In this document: positions 50,534 to 60,106 of the stretch, piece by piece | Layout: each line of letters begins with the position of its first letter | Numbering within the stretch: position 1 is the first letter of the stretch | Assembly: GCF_000380985.1 (NCBI RefSeq) | Contig: NZ_KB905697.1 | Coordinates: 1-64,000 of the forward strand | DNA length: 64,000 nucleotides | Source: Proteiniphilum acetatigenes DSM 18083 | Lineage (GTDB): Bacteria > Bacteroidota > Bacteroidia > Bacteroidales > Dysgonomonadaceae | Reading direction: 5' to 3' | Notes under the pieces: generated by a model | What the model was told of the DNA's origin: nothing | Databases searched by the model: none | What the model saw: only the letters and a program-made list of their open reading frames with translations | Made by a program: the position numbers and the translations under genes

Positions 50534-51205
50534 TCACATAGGAATAAGGGAGGCATTTTCACAACGCATGATCTTGCCGGGGAAGGCCTGTACGATGGAG
50601 TAATTGTGGGTGGACATGATGACGGCAGTACCGCGGCTGGATATTTCCTGGAGGAGAGCGACAATCTGGCTTCCGGTTTCGGGGTCGAGGTTGCCGGTCG
50701 GTTCATCGGCCAGTATGAGGGCGGGTGAATTGAGCAGGGCACGGGCAATCACCACACGTTGCTGTTCTCCACCCGACAGTTCGTGCGGCATCTTATAGGT
50801 CTTATTCTGCATACCGACCTGCACCAACACCTCATTAATCCGGTCCCTGATCTCACGGCGGTTCTTCCAGCCGGTGGCACGCAGTACAAACTCGAGATTC
50901 TTCTCAACAGTACGGTCGATAAGCAGTTGAAAATCCTGAAAGACAATTCCTATCTTTCTACGAAGAAAAGGAATCAGCCGGCGTTTGATGCCGGCCAGTT
51001 CATAATCGAATACCCGTGCACTCCCCTCCTCGATGGGAAGCTCGGCATACATACTTTTCATCAGGGTGCTTTTTCCGGAACCGACTTTGCCAATGATATA
51101 GAGGAAATCGCCGCGATTGACAGTAAGATTGACATTGCGAAGGATAATATTTTCCTCACGGTTGAGTTGTACATTGGAATAATTAACAAGTTGTTCCTGC
51201 ACCAT
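50534..51205 (-). CDS. FtsE-like ABC transporter ATPase
   Basis: A 223-residue ABC ATPase with Walker A 'GKVGSGKST' (about 37-45), signature 'LSGGEQQRVVIARALLNSP', Walker B 'ALILADEPTGNLDPETG' and switch H in 'VIMSTHNYSIV'. The length and the 'VFDYELAGIKRRLIPFLRRK' segment match FtsE, which with FtsX controls cell-wall hydrolases at division. No FtsX gene is adjacent; it follows a DUF4870 gene by 6 bp. A LolD/MacB-type ATPase is the alternative. Confidence 0.82.
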   Translation of the reverse strand: MVQEQLVNYSNVQLNREENIILRNVNLTVNRGDFLYIIGKVGSGKSTLMKSMYAELPIEEGSARVFDYELAGIKRRLIPFLRRKIGIVFQDFQLLIDRTVEKNLEFVLRATGWKNRREIRDRINEVLVQVGMQNKTYKMPHELSGGEQQRVVIARALLNSPALILADEPTGNLDPETGSQIVALLQEISSRGTAVIMSTHNYSIVQAFPGKIMRCENASLIPM

Positions 51206-51211
51206 TGTTTT

Positions 51212-51679
51212 TTATTTAATGAATTGAATAGTAAACGGATATTTCCAGTACTCTCCGTTATTGGCTTTGACAGTAGCAATCACTACAAAAACGGCGTAAA
51301 GTAGACCCAATACGACAGCCACAGGGATACCGATCACAGTGATACAGAGTACGACGGCATAAATAGCGTAACTGATCATACAATTGAGAATATTCTTACC
51401 ATGCTTATCAACATTGGCATTAGTATCTTTGTTGGTAGTCCACATCAGGATAGGAATTATGAAACCGGCCAACGGAACGATAGCTCCTGCAAATTGAGTG
51501 AGGTGCATAAGCATCAGATAAGTGTTTTCCTCGAGCCCAAACAAAGGCTTCTTACCGGTATTACTCAAGATATTTTCCTGATCATTGAGAATTTTTTCTT
51601 TCTCGCGTTGATATTCCTCTTCGGAAATACTCCCTTTTTCCCGTAACTCATCGAGAATTTTTAAATCTTCGTATTTCAT
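51212..51679 (-). CDS. DUF4870-domain membrane protein with SHOCT-like N-terminus
   Basis: A 155-residue protein. An N-terminal helix pair 'LKILDELREKGSISEEEYQR' resembles the short oligomerisation SHOCT motif. The DUF4870 region (about 50-150) has three membrane spans: 'LTQFAGAIVPLAGFIIPIL', 'MWTTNKDTNANVDKHGKNIL' as the connecting loop, and 'LGLLYAVFVVIATVKANNG'. It is 6 bp upstream of the FtsE-like gene on the same strand. Function unknown. Confidence 0.82.
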   Translation of the reverse strand: MKYEDLKILDELREKGSISEEEYQREKEKILNDQENILSNTGKKPLFGLEENTYLMLMHLTQFAGAIVPLAGFIIPILMWTTNKDTNANVDKHGKNILNCMISYAIYAVVLCITVIGIPVAVVLGLLYAVFVVIATVKANNGEYWKYPFTIQFIK

Positions 51680-51762
51680 ACAATAAACAAATTAAAAGTG
51701 AAAAGTGAAAAATGAAAAGCGATTTTAATGATTTGAAATCTTGAATTTGAAATCTAAAACCA

Positions 51763-52371
51763 TCAGGATTCTGACAATAACGAATCAATCAGATTCACCA
51801 TTCGTTCAAATTCTTCTTCTTCGAACAGACGCGTAAGCATCACAATTTTCCCTTCCCGGTCAATAATGATATTACGGGTAATACCAGCCTTCTTTTCGGC
51901 ATATAAACCAAAGATACCGGCATCAGGATCCAAACCTATGGGATAGGTCACTCCGGTGGCCTCAATGAGTTCCTGAATTTTCTCTACCGGCTCTTCACGA
52001 TCGACTCCATACAGTGCAAATTCCGGATTATTTTTATGACGCTGCCAGATACGCGATTCAATATGGGGCATTTCCTTACGGCATACACCACACCAACTGG
52101 CGGTAAATTGCAACATCACCACTTTCCCCCGTAGAGAGGAGAGTGTGACATGACTACCGTCAGGCAGTTCCATTGTAAAATCGGGAGCCTGGTCGCCCAC
52201 TTTCACCAAAAACTGCCGATCACCGTCACTAAGTGGTTCCTGTGCTACAGCAGCAGAATCGGATGGTGTGTCGGATACTGCGGATTTTTTTTCGGAAGAA
52301 GCGGTACATGATATCAGCAATCCAGCTGCCAGAAAACTATAGAGTATAAAAAATTTACGCATATTAATCAT
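51763..52371 (-). CDS. TlpA-like thioredoxin-fold lipoprotein
   Basis: A 202-residue lipoprotein with lipobox in 'FLAAGLLISCTASS' (an ATG three codons downstream is an equal start). After a short polar linker comes an AhpC/TSA/TlpA thioredoxin domain (about 55-195): 'GDQAPDFTMELPDGSHVTLS' and the redox-active W-C-x-x-C in 'FTASWCGVCRKEMPH'. 'ITRNIIIDREGKIV' holds the strand usually preceded by cis-Pro, but here the cis-Pro position reads isoleucine-threonine. It likely reduces or isomerises disulfides in the periplasm. Confidence 0.88.
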   Translation of the reverse strand: MINMRKFFILYSFLAAGLLISCTASSEKKSAVSDTPSDSAAVAQEPLSDGDRQFLVKVGDQAPDFTMELPDGSHVTLSSLRGKVVMLQFTASWCGVCRKEMPHIESRIWQRHKNNPEFALYGVDREEPVEKIQELIEATGVTYPIGLDPDAGIFGLYAEKKAGITRNIIIDREGKIVMLTRLFEEEEFERMVNLIDSLLSES

Positions 52372-52379
52372 TATTAATT

Positions 52380-52480
52380 CAGAACTTGGAACTTAGAACT
52401 TGGAACTTGGAACTTGGAACTTAGAACTTAGAACTTAGAATTTGGAACTTAGAATTTGGAATTTGGAACTAAAGTTCAAG
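52380..52480. repeat. Tandem 10-bp repeat
   Basis: Ten to eleven units of GAACTT(A/G)GAA / AACTTGG-type sequence with only A/G and C/T changes. They lie between the VanZ-like and TlpA-like genes, in the leader of the latter. Confidence 0.85.
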
Positions 52481-52537
52481 ACCAAGACAATTTAGTTATA
52501 CTTTCGGATATTATAACCTTTTTAAACATGTTCGACT

Positions 52538-52951
52538 TTACAAAGATATATTTTTTTCCGAATATCGTCGTTTTTTGAGGGAAATAATTACTACTACAGT
52601 CGCGACCAGCGAACCGAGAATATCAGCAATCCAATCAGCCCATTCCGCACTGCGGGATACGAAGAAATATTTCTGCATTAACTCAATACCTCCTCCATAA
52701 AGTACGGGAATAAAAAAGCCCCAGAAAATCCATCGTAAAGTAGGCGGGTTTCCCTTGCACAACCTGTAATAATCGATCAACGAGACGGCGGAAAGGACAA
52801 AAAACATACCAAAATGTACCAACTTATCCCACGGAAAACCTTCGGGCATACCGGGCATCCGGGAAGATGAAATTAGACAGGTAGCAATAAAAATAAGCAA
52901 TACTGTAAGTAGAGGCAGGAATATATAACGGAGCAGGGTCTTCATAAACAA
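52538..52951 (-). CDS. VanZ-like membrane protein
   Basis: A 137-residue protein with four membrane spans. 'WDKLVHFGMFFVLSAVSLID' is the conserved D-K-x-x-H VanZ segment, and 'EWADWIADILGSLVATVVV' the later D-x-x-x-N/D-x-x-G region. VanZ-family proteins are associated with glycopeptide resistance in enterococci, but distant family members like this are widespread and of unknown role. Start is the ATG at 52951 or two codons on. A TATCTTTG element lies 20 bp upstream. Confidence 0.8.
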   Translation of the reverse strand: MFMKTLLRYIFLPLLTVLLIFIATCLISSSRMPGMPEGFPWDKLVHFGMFFVLSAVSLIDYYRLCKGNPPTLRWIFWGFFIPVLYGGGIELMQKYFFVSRSAEWADWIADILGSLVATVVVIISLKKRRYSEKNISL

Positions 52952-52970
52952 GAATTAATCTGAAAAACTT

Positions 52971-52978
52971 CAAAGATA
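52971..52978 (-). promoter_or_regulatory. -7 promoter element for the VanZ-like gene
   Basis: TATCTTTG on the - strand matches TAnnTTTG, 20 bp upstream of ATG 52951. Confidence 0.5.
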
Positions 52979-53293
52979 ACAACAAACCAACTGCTTTTGT
53001 TGCGAGACATGCGTAGTTTACATGCAAAATAAAAAACAGACTACAACAAATGGAAGTTATATCCTAATAGAAACATGGATTTATAAACATATAACTAAAA
53101 CTATATTTCATTCTCATCAAAAATTTGTTCCTTTGCCACTTGAGAAGGAGGGAAAGTTGACATATGATTGGGGGACTGGGGAGAAAGGGAGATGGGAATT
53201 CCAAATCCGAGATCCGAGATCACGAATCATGGATGTGAATTGCGAATCAGCGTAGCTGAATTTTGAAAGTAAAAAATGAATCAATTATATTAT
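52979..53293. other. Divergent intergenic region
   Basis: No gene is seen. An ATG frame at 53022-53255 has no protein-like features. The sequence TTTGTTCCTTTG near 53124-53135 resembles a Bacteroidetes promoter -7 region on the + strand and could drive the S41 peptidase. A short degenerate repeat (CGAGATCCGAGATCACGAATC) lies near 53205. Confidence 0.4.
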
Positions 53294-55063
53294 ATGAGAA
53301 AGATTATTCTTTGTATGCTGGCGGTTTTTACAACATTGCAAGCGGCAGCGCAGGCGCAGGCACCGGCTGATAATAAAAATCAACGTTATTTCGACATCAA
53401 TAAGAATATTGACATCTTCAACTCGGTACTGCGTGAACTGGACATGTTTTATGTGGACAGTGTAGAGGTGAATAATTTAGTACAGAACAGTATCCGCAAC
53501 ATGTTAACACGTCTGGATCCTTATACCGAATATTACGCGGAAGAGAATATGGAAGACCTTCAGTTTATGACGACAGGCGAATATGCAGGTATCGGGGCGA
53601 TTATATCTTATAACAACGGGCAGGTAGTGATCAATGAACCCCATGAGGGATTGCCGGCAGATAAGGCCGGCCTGAAAGCGGGTGACGCCATCCTTGAGAT
53701 TGACGGAAAAGATATGCGGAAATCGACGGTGAAAGAGGTAAGCGACAAACTGAAAGGAACACCGGGCACATCGCTTGAATTGACGATCCGGCGGCCCGGA
53801 GAAAAGAAGGATCGGACACTGAAGATCGTGAGAGAGAAGATAGAAGTCGACCCCATTACCTACTCGGGAGTCACAGATGATAAGATCGGTTATCTTCATT
53901 TCGGGAGTTTTACGACACGAAGTGCCGACCGGGTAAAGAAAACAGTACAGGACCTGAAGGAGAAGGGAGCCACATCGTTGATCATGGACCTGCGCGGTAA
54001 CGGCGGGGGTATCCTGGACGAAGCAGTGGATGTAGTGAACCTGTTTGTCCCGAAAGGAGAAGAGATCGTATCGACCAAAGGAAAGGTAAAACAGTGGGAC
54101 AGAACCTACCTGACACGCAATCAGCCGTTGGATGAAATTATACCTATCGTAGTATTGATTGATACCGGCTCGGCATCGGCATCAGAGATCGTAGCGGGAG
54201 GACTTCAGGATCTCGACAGGGCGGTGATAGTCGGTAACCGGTCGTTCGGAAAAGGATTGGTGCAAACGCCACGCGATCTGCCATATGGTGGAAATATCAA
54301 AATTACCACTTCAAAATATTATATTCCGAGTGGGCGCTGTATCCAGGCGCTGGATTACTCGCACCGTAACCCCGACGGAAGTGTGGCACGGGTACCCGAC
54401 TCACTGACAAATGTATTTAAAACGCGTAACGGGCGTGAAGTACGTGACGGAGGTGGAATTACGCCCGATATTACCATTCCGCAGCCTGCCGGGGGAACAA
54501 TTGCATACTATCTGATGGCCGACAATGTAATCTTTGATTATGTGACAGAGTGGACGCAACAACATAAAGAGATTGCTCCACCCCACCAGTTCAGGCTTTC
54601 GGAGAGCGACTACGAAGCGTTCAAGGAATTTGTAAAGAATCGGGATTTCGAATACGACCAGTTGAGCGAACGTTCGCTGCAACAGTTGAAGAGTATGATG
54701 GAATTCGAAGGATATATGGATGTAGCCAAAGAAGAATTCGCAGCATTGGAAGCAAAGTTACATGCAAATCTGGATCGGGACCTGGAACTCTTCAAAGAGG
54801 ATATTACCAGCATGATCGAATCGGAGATCGTGCAGCGTTTCTATTATAAGAAGGGAGTACTTTTGCATCAATTGTCGGACGACAAGGTGTACGATAAGGC
54901 AGTGGAGGTACTCCGGAACGCGGAGATGTACCGCTCGATACTTCGGCCGCTACCGGCAAAGGTACCACCTACAGCAGAAATAAAGGAAAAACCGGAAAAT
55001 CAGTATTCTTGGGAAAGTAAAAAGGTAGAACGGTGGAATGGTGGAAAGATGTTTTTAGTCTAA
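53294..55063 (+). CDS. S41-family C-terminal processing peptidase (CtpA-like)
   Basis: A 589-residue exported protease; an ATG six codons upstream (53276) would also give a signal peptide. Counting from that upstream ATG, the PDZ domain is at about 90-185 ('YAGIGAIISYNNGQVVINEP', 'AGLKAGDAILEIDG'). The tail-specific protease core follows, with the nucleophile S301 in 'DTGSASASEIVAGGL' and general base K326, 25 residues on, in 'NRSFGKGLVQTP'. It cleaves periplasmic proteins near their C-termini. The gene converges on the DUF1460 gene with only 2 bp between the stops. Confidence 0.93.
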   Translation: MRKIILCMLAVFTTLQAAAQAQAPADNKNQRYFDINKNIDIFNSVLRELDMFYVDSVEVNNLVQNSIRNMLTRLDPYTEYYAEENMEDLQFMTTGEYAGIGAIISYNNGQVVINEPHEGLPADKAGLKAGDAILEIDGKDMRKSTVKEVSDKLKGTPGTSLELTIRRPGEKKDRTLKIVREKIEVDPITYSGVTDDKIGYLHFGSFTTRSADRVKKTVQDLKEKGATSLIMDLRGNGGGILDEAVDVVNLFVPKGEEIVSTKGKVKQWDRTYLTRNQPLDEIIPIVVLIDTGSASASEIVAGGLQDLDRAVIVGNRSFGKGLVQTPRDLPYGGNIKITTSKYYIPSGRCIQALDYSHRNPDGSVARVPDSLTNVFKTRNGREVRDGGGITPDITIPQPAGGTIAYYLMADNVIFDYVTEWTQQHKEIAPPHQFRLSESDYEAFKEFVKNRDFEYDQLSERSLQQLKSMMEFEGYMDVAKEEFAALEAKLHANLDRDLELFKEDITSMIESEIVQRFYYKKGVLLHQLSDDKVYDKAVEVLRNAEMYRSILRPLPAKVPPTAEIKEKPENQYSWESKKVERWNGGKMFLV

Positions 55064-55065
55064 GA

Positions 55066-55926
55066 CTATAGCACTTCTGCAATGATAATGCCGGTACAGG
55101 AAGATTGACCGGCACAGTAGTCACTGAGCGTTTTTTGATCGATCACCACTTTTTCCCGTGTGGATGAGGCATGTATAAAAGTGAGCCTGTCCTCCTCCTG
55201 AAAGGCAAATCCCATATGGGTGACGTCCAGCCCTTTAATACTGGTAGTAAAGGCAACCATAGACATATGCGGGATCTTAGACGCCCTACCGGCTATAGAC
55301 TCTTTGGGCAGATAATAAAATCCATTCCGTTCATTGATACCATTTTCTATCACTTGCATCTCCTGAAGCAGCACTTCGTCGTTCTTCAATTGCCTGTAAG
55401 CATTACGATGGGTAGTCATGAAATCGATCGTTTTTTCCTCACGGATACCGCCTAATACGGCGGAACTGTTTTTCAAGAACCCTTTCTTCTCATTATCATA
55501 AAGCCAGTCGGATGTATAATGAAGTCGCGAGGCATATCCCTGCAGATTGCCGTCGCGATAGCGGATACGTTGTAACTCGTTGAGGAAAGTATTAAAACCA
55601 GGGCTCTCCGAACGGGTGGTACGAACCAGGGCAATGACCGATTCGACGAAAGTGGTACAGTCAAATTCGCGCAGGTTGACGACCAAATTCTCTTCTCCGG
55701 GCATCTCCAGCGTATGGGATACATAAGGAAAATTCAAAAAGAAAAGAGCTGTCTTTTCAAGCAGGCTGTCAGTAGGCGCTGATCGCCACGGGTCGATATA
55801 GGCAATGTAACGATCGAATATCTGCCGGTCTTCTGCAGTATAAACCGCTTCAGGAGGCATACTGATATCCTCCGCAAAGACTGTAGATAACATCATGATC
55901 GAAAATACAATTACCATCTTTCCCAT
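55066..55926 (-). CDS. DUF1460 amidase-like exported protein
   Basis: A 286-residue protein with signal peptide 'MVIVFSIMMLSTVFA'. The DUF1460 domain is an NlpC/P60-like papain fold: nucleophile C90 in 'NLREFDCTTFVESVIAL' and the histidine near residue 246 in 'GLDVTHMGFAFQ'. Structurally known family members cleave peptidoglycan-related N-acetylmuramoyl-L-Ala or D-Glu-meso-DAP bonds. It is probably a periplasmic wall-recycling hydrolase. It converges on the S41 peptidase gene. Confidence 0.87.
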   Translation of the reverse strand: MGKMVIVFSIMMLSTVFAEDISMPPEAVYTAEDRQIFDRYIAYIDPWRSAPTDSLLEKTALFFLNFPYVSHTLEMPGEENLVVNLREFDCTTFVESVIALVRTTRSESPGFNTFLNELQRIRYRDGNLQGYASRLHYTSDWLYDNEKKGFLKNSSAVLGGIREEKTIDFMTTHRNAYRQLKNDEVLLQEMQVIENGINERNGFYYLPKESIAGRASKIPHMSMVAFTTSIKGLDVTHMGFAFQEEDRLTFIHASSTREKVVIDQKTLSDYCAGQSSCTGIIIAEVL

Positions 55927-55978
55927 GATTCTCTGTTTTACTCCCCATTCCAGGGAATTCCCGGTTTAATCGTCCAAA

Positions 55979-57058
55979 TTACGGATGAAGCGGTGCTGTA
56001 GCTTTCGAGAGCAAATAAGCATCCAGAAGGGTGATAGCCGCCATGGCTTCCACAATGGGGACTGCACGGGGCAGCACACAAGGGTCGTGTCGTCCGCGTG
56101 CTTTAATGATCGTATCGTTGCCATGCATATCCACCGTCTGCTGCTCCCGGAGGATAGTAGAAACCGGCTTGAAGGCTACACGGAAATAGATATCCTGCCC
56201 ATTGGAAATACCGGCTTGAATACCACCCGAATAGTTAGTGCGGGTACTCACCCTGCCATTATCGTTATAAAAAGAGTCATTCACCTCGGAACCACGTGCA
56301 GCGACATCGAAACCGGAGCCATACTCAAAGCCTTTGACAGCATTGATGCTCAACATAGCCGAGCCAAGCATAGCATGGAGTTTACCAAATACCGGTTCAC
56401 CCAATCCTATCGGTGTCCCTTTGACCACACAGGTGATAGTCCCGCCAATGGTATCTCCCTGATAGCGTACCTCCTGAATAAGCCTGATCATTTGTTCCGC
56501 GATATCAGGATCAGGACAACGTACAAAATTATCTTCCGTACGTGAAAGGTCGTATATCCTGTAATCGTTCTCTAATGCAATATCGCCCACCTGTGAAGTA
56601 TAGGCTGTAATATGTATATCCAGATGCCGAAGGTAGAGTTTTGCCACAGCCCCGGCCACCACACGGGCAATAGTCTCCCGCGCTGACGATCGTCCTCCAC
56701 CACGATAGTCGCGGATACCATATTTCTCCTGATAGGTGAAATCGGCATGCGAAGGACGAAAAGCCTCTTTGATGTTATCGTAATCGGACGACTGCTGATT
56801 CTCGTTCCTCACGATGAAACCGATAGGAGCGCCGGTAGTTTTATTTTCAAATACTCCCGAAAGAAATTCCACTTTGTCTGCCTCCTTACGCGGAGTAGTG
56901 ATACGGGACTGACCGGGACGACGTCTGTCGAGCTCCGACTGTATAAAATCCATATCAAGTTCCAATCCCGGAGGGCAGCCATCGATAACACCTCCCACAG
57001 CTGCACCATGTGACTCTCCGAATGATGTCAACCTGAATATTGTTCCGAATGTATTCAT
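55979..57058 (-). CDS. aroC: Chorismate synthase
   Basis: A 359-residue enzyme. The family signatures are present: '[18 protein letters not shown]' near the start, '[19 protein letters not shown]' in the middle and '[19 protein letters not shown]' near the end. It makes chorismate from EPSP with reduced FMN, the last step of the shikimate pathway. It is a monocistronic-looking gene between the DUF1460 gene (52 bp) and the antiporter. Confidence 0.98.
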   Translation of the reverse strand: MNTFGTIFRLTSFGESHGAAVGGVIDGCPPGLELDMDFIQSELDRRRPGQSRITTPRKEADKVEFLSGVFENKTTGAPIGFIVRNENQQSSDYDNIKEAFRPSHADFTYQEKYGIRDYRGGGRSSARETIARVVAGAVAKLYLRHLDIHITAYTSQVGDIALENDYRIYDLSRTEDNFVRCPDPDIAEQMIRLIQEVRYQGDTIGGTITCVVKGTPIGLGEPVFGKLHAMLGSAMLSINAVKGFEYGSGFDVAARGSEVNDSFYNDNGRVSTRTNYSGGIQAGISNGQDIYFRVAFKPVSTILREQQTVDMHGNDTIIKARGRHDPCVLPRAVPIVEAMAAITLLDAYLLSKATAPLHP

Positions 57059-57130
57059 TTTAAAAATTACTAATTACAAAATTACTAATTACCAGTTGTC
57101 GTGCGCAGTATATTAAAGTATTATCCCTTA

Positions 57131-59215
57131 TCAAGGAGTAACACCAAATCCATCCTGATTACGAACAGGCGTTATCAGTGAGGCATTGATCATATCGTTG
57201 TGATAGTCTTCCACGGAGGTTGATTGTACCGGATAAAGCAACATAAAATTGGTATCTTTAAAATGCTTGTTGATGTAATCGGGGATATTACGCATAACAG
57301 GATTATAGGATATCTTCCGCTGGCGGCTCATCACAATAACCAATCCATCATTTTTTCCGACCTCTTTTGCCAGTCTGACAAGTTCTTTCCAATCACTAAA
57401 CTCATTAAATTCCGCATCTATAGGATGTATCTTGTATACATAGCGAAGGGTATCGAGTATCTCATTGGTAGCATAGAAACTTAGTTTCCCACCTGAGTTA
57501 CGACCTAAATTCCATATTTTGGATAACCAGAGTGAAAAACCGACCTCTTTATCGGCATTAGGTGGAATGATAACCAGCCTGCGTTTAATCGTACCCAATG
57601 GCTGTATGGCTTTATATACGAAAAGAGTGGATTGACACTTATGAAGTACTCCTTCCACAAGATTCCCAAGGAAAGACTCCGATATCTCCTGTTTTACGTG
57701 AAGTCCCATCACAATATCGGTGATAGCATATTTTTTTACTACTCCAAGGATTCCATTGAGTATGTTCATATCGTAACGTTGCAGAGGCTGAATGACTGTG
57801 TCGGCGCCGGCACCCAGAACAACAGCCTCTTCAAGTAATTTTTCCGAAGCTTTCTCCGTGTCAGGTGTAGACTCATTACTTTTGATGATATTGAGTGCAT
57901 AAACGTTGTCGACATTAGCCTTGGATTTTATAATCAGGCTAAGATCGATCAAGTCTCTGAGCGTATCTTTATTGGCGACAGGAATAAGGATACGTTCATC
58001 CGGATTCCCTTCTTCCTCTTTTACCATCCCCTCTGAGAGAGAAACTTCCACAGCCCCCTTTTGTGCACGGAAAGAGGCAATAGTGCATGTGACAAGGATC
58101 ATGACAATAGTACCGTTGAGGATACTATCATCGAGTAACCCCACTCTGTGTCCCACCATTATTGCAGCTAAGGTAGCAGCTGCCTGAGCGTTGCTGAGTC
58201 CGAAGATAAGCATGCGTTCGGCTTTGGTATAGCCGTAAATCTTTTGTGTAGCCCATGCAGCCAGAAACTTGGCAAGAATGGCTACCACTGTCATTACCAC
58301 TGCCACTTTAAGAGTTTCGAATCCAGTGATAAAGGCATGGTAATCAATAAGCATTCCCACACTGATAAGGAATATGGGAATAAAGATGGCGTTTCCCACG
58401 AAGCCGATCCTGTTCATCAATGAAGAAACATGAGGGATAAGCCTGTTCATGGAAAGTCCGGCGAGGAAAGCCCCGATAATCGCTTCAATTCCGGCCAGTT
58501 CGGCAAGAAACCCGCCAAGGAATATCATCGTCATCACAAAAATGAATTGCGACGTGCTGTCATGAAATTTCTTGAAGAACCATCTTCCGACAACGGGAAA
58601 AAGAAAAACGACGACCAGTGAAAAAAGGATCAACGAGAGGGTCATCTGTGTCCAGAAGGCCGAGGTAACCTGTCCTTCGTTCATGCTAACAATAATGGCC
58701 AGTACCAGCAGTGCCAGCGTATCGGTGATCATTGTCCCTCCTACCGCAACAGTAACGGCCCTATTCTTTCCCGCTCCCAGTTTACTGATGATAGGATATG
58801 CCACCAACGTATGGGAAGCAAACATACTTGCCAGCAGTATAGATGAAATAAGTGTGAGGTTGAGCAGGTACAAGCCCGCAAACGTACCGATGATCATAGG
58901 AATAGAGAAAGTGAGCATTCCGAATACCAAACTCTTTGAGCTGTTCTTCCTAAATTCGGCTACGTCAATCTCTATGCCGGCAAGGAACATGATATAGAGC
59001 AACCCTGCATTACCCAACATGATCATATTACTGTCTCGTAACATCAGCCCTACCCCATAGGGACCGATAACAGCCCCTGCAATAATAAGTCCGATCAGAG
59101 AAGGTATTCTGATCTTATTGAACAGGATAGGTGCAAATAATACGATCACGAACAGGATCAGAAACTGCACCGTAGGATTAGTGATAGGTAGTGATAAATC
59201 TAATGATAATAACAT
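57131..59215 (-). CDS. CPA2 Na+(K+)/H+ antiporter with C-terminal USP-like region
   Basis: A 694-residue protein. Residues 1-390 form a twelve- to thirteen-span CPA2 exchanger: 'FNKIRIPSLIGLIIAGAVIG' at the start, 'TVAVGGTMITDTLALLVLAI' with the transport aspartate, and 'LAELAGIEAIIGAFLAGLS'. From about 410 the cytosolic part has two universal-stress-protein-like units ('PDERILIPVANKDTLRDLI', 'IKRRLVIIPPNADKEVGF') instead of a TrkA-N domain. It likely exchanges monovalent cations for protons. Confidence 0.9.
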   Translation of the reverse strand: MLLSLDLSLPITNPTVQFLILFVIVLFAPILFNKIRIPSLIGLIIAGAVIGPYGVGLMLRDSNMIMLGNAGLLYIMFLAGIEIDVAEFRKNSSKSLVFGMLTFSIPMIIGTFAGLYLLNLTLISSILLASMFASHTLVAYPIISKLGAGKNRAVTVAVGGTMITDTLALLVLAIIVSMNEGQVTSAFWTQMTLSLILFSLVVVFLFPVVGRWFFKKFHDSTSQFIFVMTMIFLGGFLAELAGIEAIIGAFLAGLSMNRLIPHVSSLMNRIGFVGNAIFIPIFLISVGMLIDYHAFITGFETLKVAVVMTVVAILAKFLAAWATQKIYGYTKAERMLIFGLSNAQAAATLAAIMVGHRVGLLDDSILNGTIVMILVTCTIASFRAQKGAVEVSLSEGMVKEEEGNPDERILIPVANKDTLRDLIDLSLIIKSKANVDNVYALNIIKSNESTPDTEKASEKLLEEAVVLGAGADTVIQPLQRYDMNILNGILGVVKKYAITDIVMGLHVKQEISESFLGNLVEGVLHKCQSTLFVYKAIQPLGTIKRRLVIIPPNADKEVGFSLWLSKIWNLGRNSGGKLSFYATNEILDTLRYVYKIHPIDAEFNEFSDWKELVRLAKEVGKNDGLVIVMSRQRKISYNPVMRNIPDYINKHFKDTNFMLLYPVQSTSVEDYHNDMINASLITPVRNQDGFGVTP

Positions 59216-59322
59216 TGGGTTGTATAAATTGACTCTACTTGCAGTCCAGGTAGGCCGAGCGTTTTCGATAAACTAATCCCCTGCCATAGCCAGCACTATC
59301 TCGATAAGTGATTAAAGCGGAA

Positions 59323-59934
59323 TCAGCAGCTTCCGCAACCACCTGCACCACAACCACAGCCTCCGGCCTGACTTTCGTCGGAAGAACCGCAGCCACAGCC
59401 ACCTTCATCTCCCGAACCGCAACCTCCGGATCCACAACCACAACCGCCACCGGAAAAAAGAGCAGCGATCTCTTCGACAGAGGCTTCCCGCACGCCCATA
59501 ACGGTTCCTTCGAAATGCATGATTTCACCTGCCAGCGGGTGATTAAAGTCCATAATAACCACATCATCGCCGACTGAAACTACAGACCCGACAAGGCGGT
59601 TTCCGGAGGAGTCCATCATAGGAAGGGTATTCCCTTCAAAGAGCACTCCTTCATCGATTTTCCCATCAATTTCGAAGATATTTTTGGGCAGTTCAAGTAC
59701 TTTGGTATCGTCGTAATCACCATAAGCTTCTTCAGGAGTGAGCCGGAAAGAGAATTTATCACCTTGGGAAAGCCCTCTTAGTTGATTCTCGAATGCTTCG
59801 AGCATGGAGTTAGTGCCGAAAATAAATTCCAGCGGTTGCTGGGCTGTTGCCCGTTCCATCAATTCCCGTTCTTCACCTTCACCTACATTAAGGTCATAGG
59901 TAACGGTAACATATTTGTTGTCTGAGATTTGCAT
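59323..59934 (-). CDS. slyD: SlyD-like FKBP peptidyl-prolyl isomerase with Cys-rich tail
   Basis: A 203-residue protein. An FKBP domain with an inserted flap (about 1-150) carries 'LEFIFGTNSMLEAFENQL', 'RLTPEEAYGDYDD' and 'VIMDFNHPLAGEIMHFEGTV', the SlyD hallmark. The tail from residue 160 is Gly/Cys-rich with about nine cysteines in C-G-C-G and G-G-C-G units, instead of the His-rich tail of E. coli SlyD. It catalyses prolyl isomerisation and probably chaperones and delivers metal (nickel, zinc or similar). Confidence 0.93.
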   Translation of the reverse strand: MQISDNKYVTVTYDLNVGEGEERELMERATAQQPLEFIFGTNSMLEAFENQLRGLSQGDKFSFRLTPEEAYGDYDDTKVLELPKNIFEIDGKIDEGVLFEGNTLPMMDSSGNRLVGSVVSVGDDVVIMDFNHPLAGEIMHFEGTVMGVREASVEEIAALFSGGGCGCGSGGCGSGDEGGCGCGSSDESQAGGCGCGAGGCGSC

Positions 59935-60106
59935 TGTTTCTTATTTATAAATTATAATTTAATATTTTGGATTTAGGATTTTGGAATTACTAATTATTCA
60001 TTATCCTTCAATTTTTCCTTTTCACTCTCCCTTTCTCCCCAGTCTCCCACTCTCCCAGTCCTTCCCACCTTTCCATCTTTTTCTAACAACTGAACGGCAT
60101 CGATGT

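Noticed and set aside
53022-53255. 77-codon + strand frame before the S41 peptidase
   Set aside because: Low-complexity repeat sequence at its 3' end and no protein-like pattern; it lies in the promoter region of two divergent genes.
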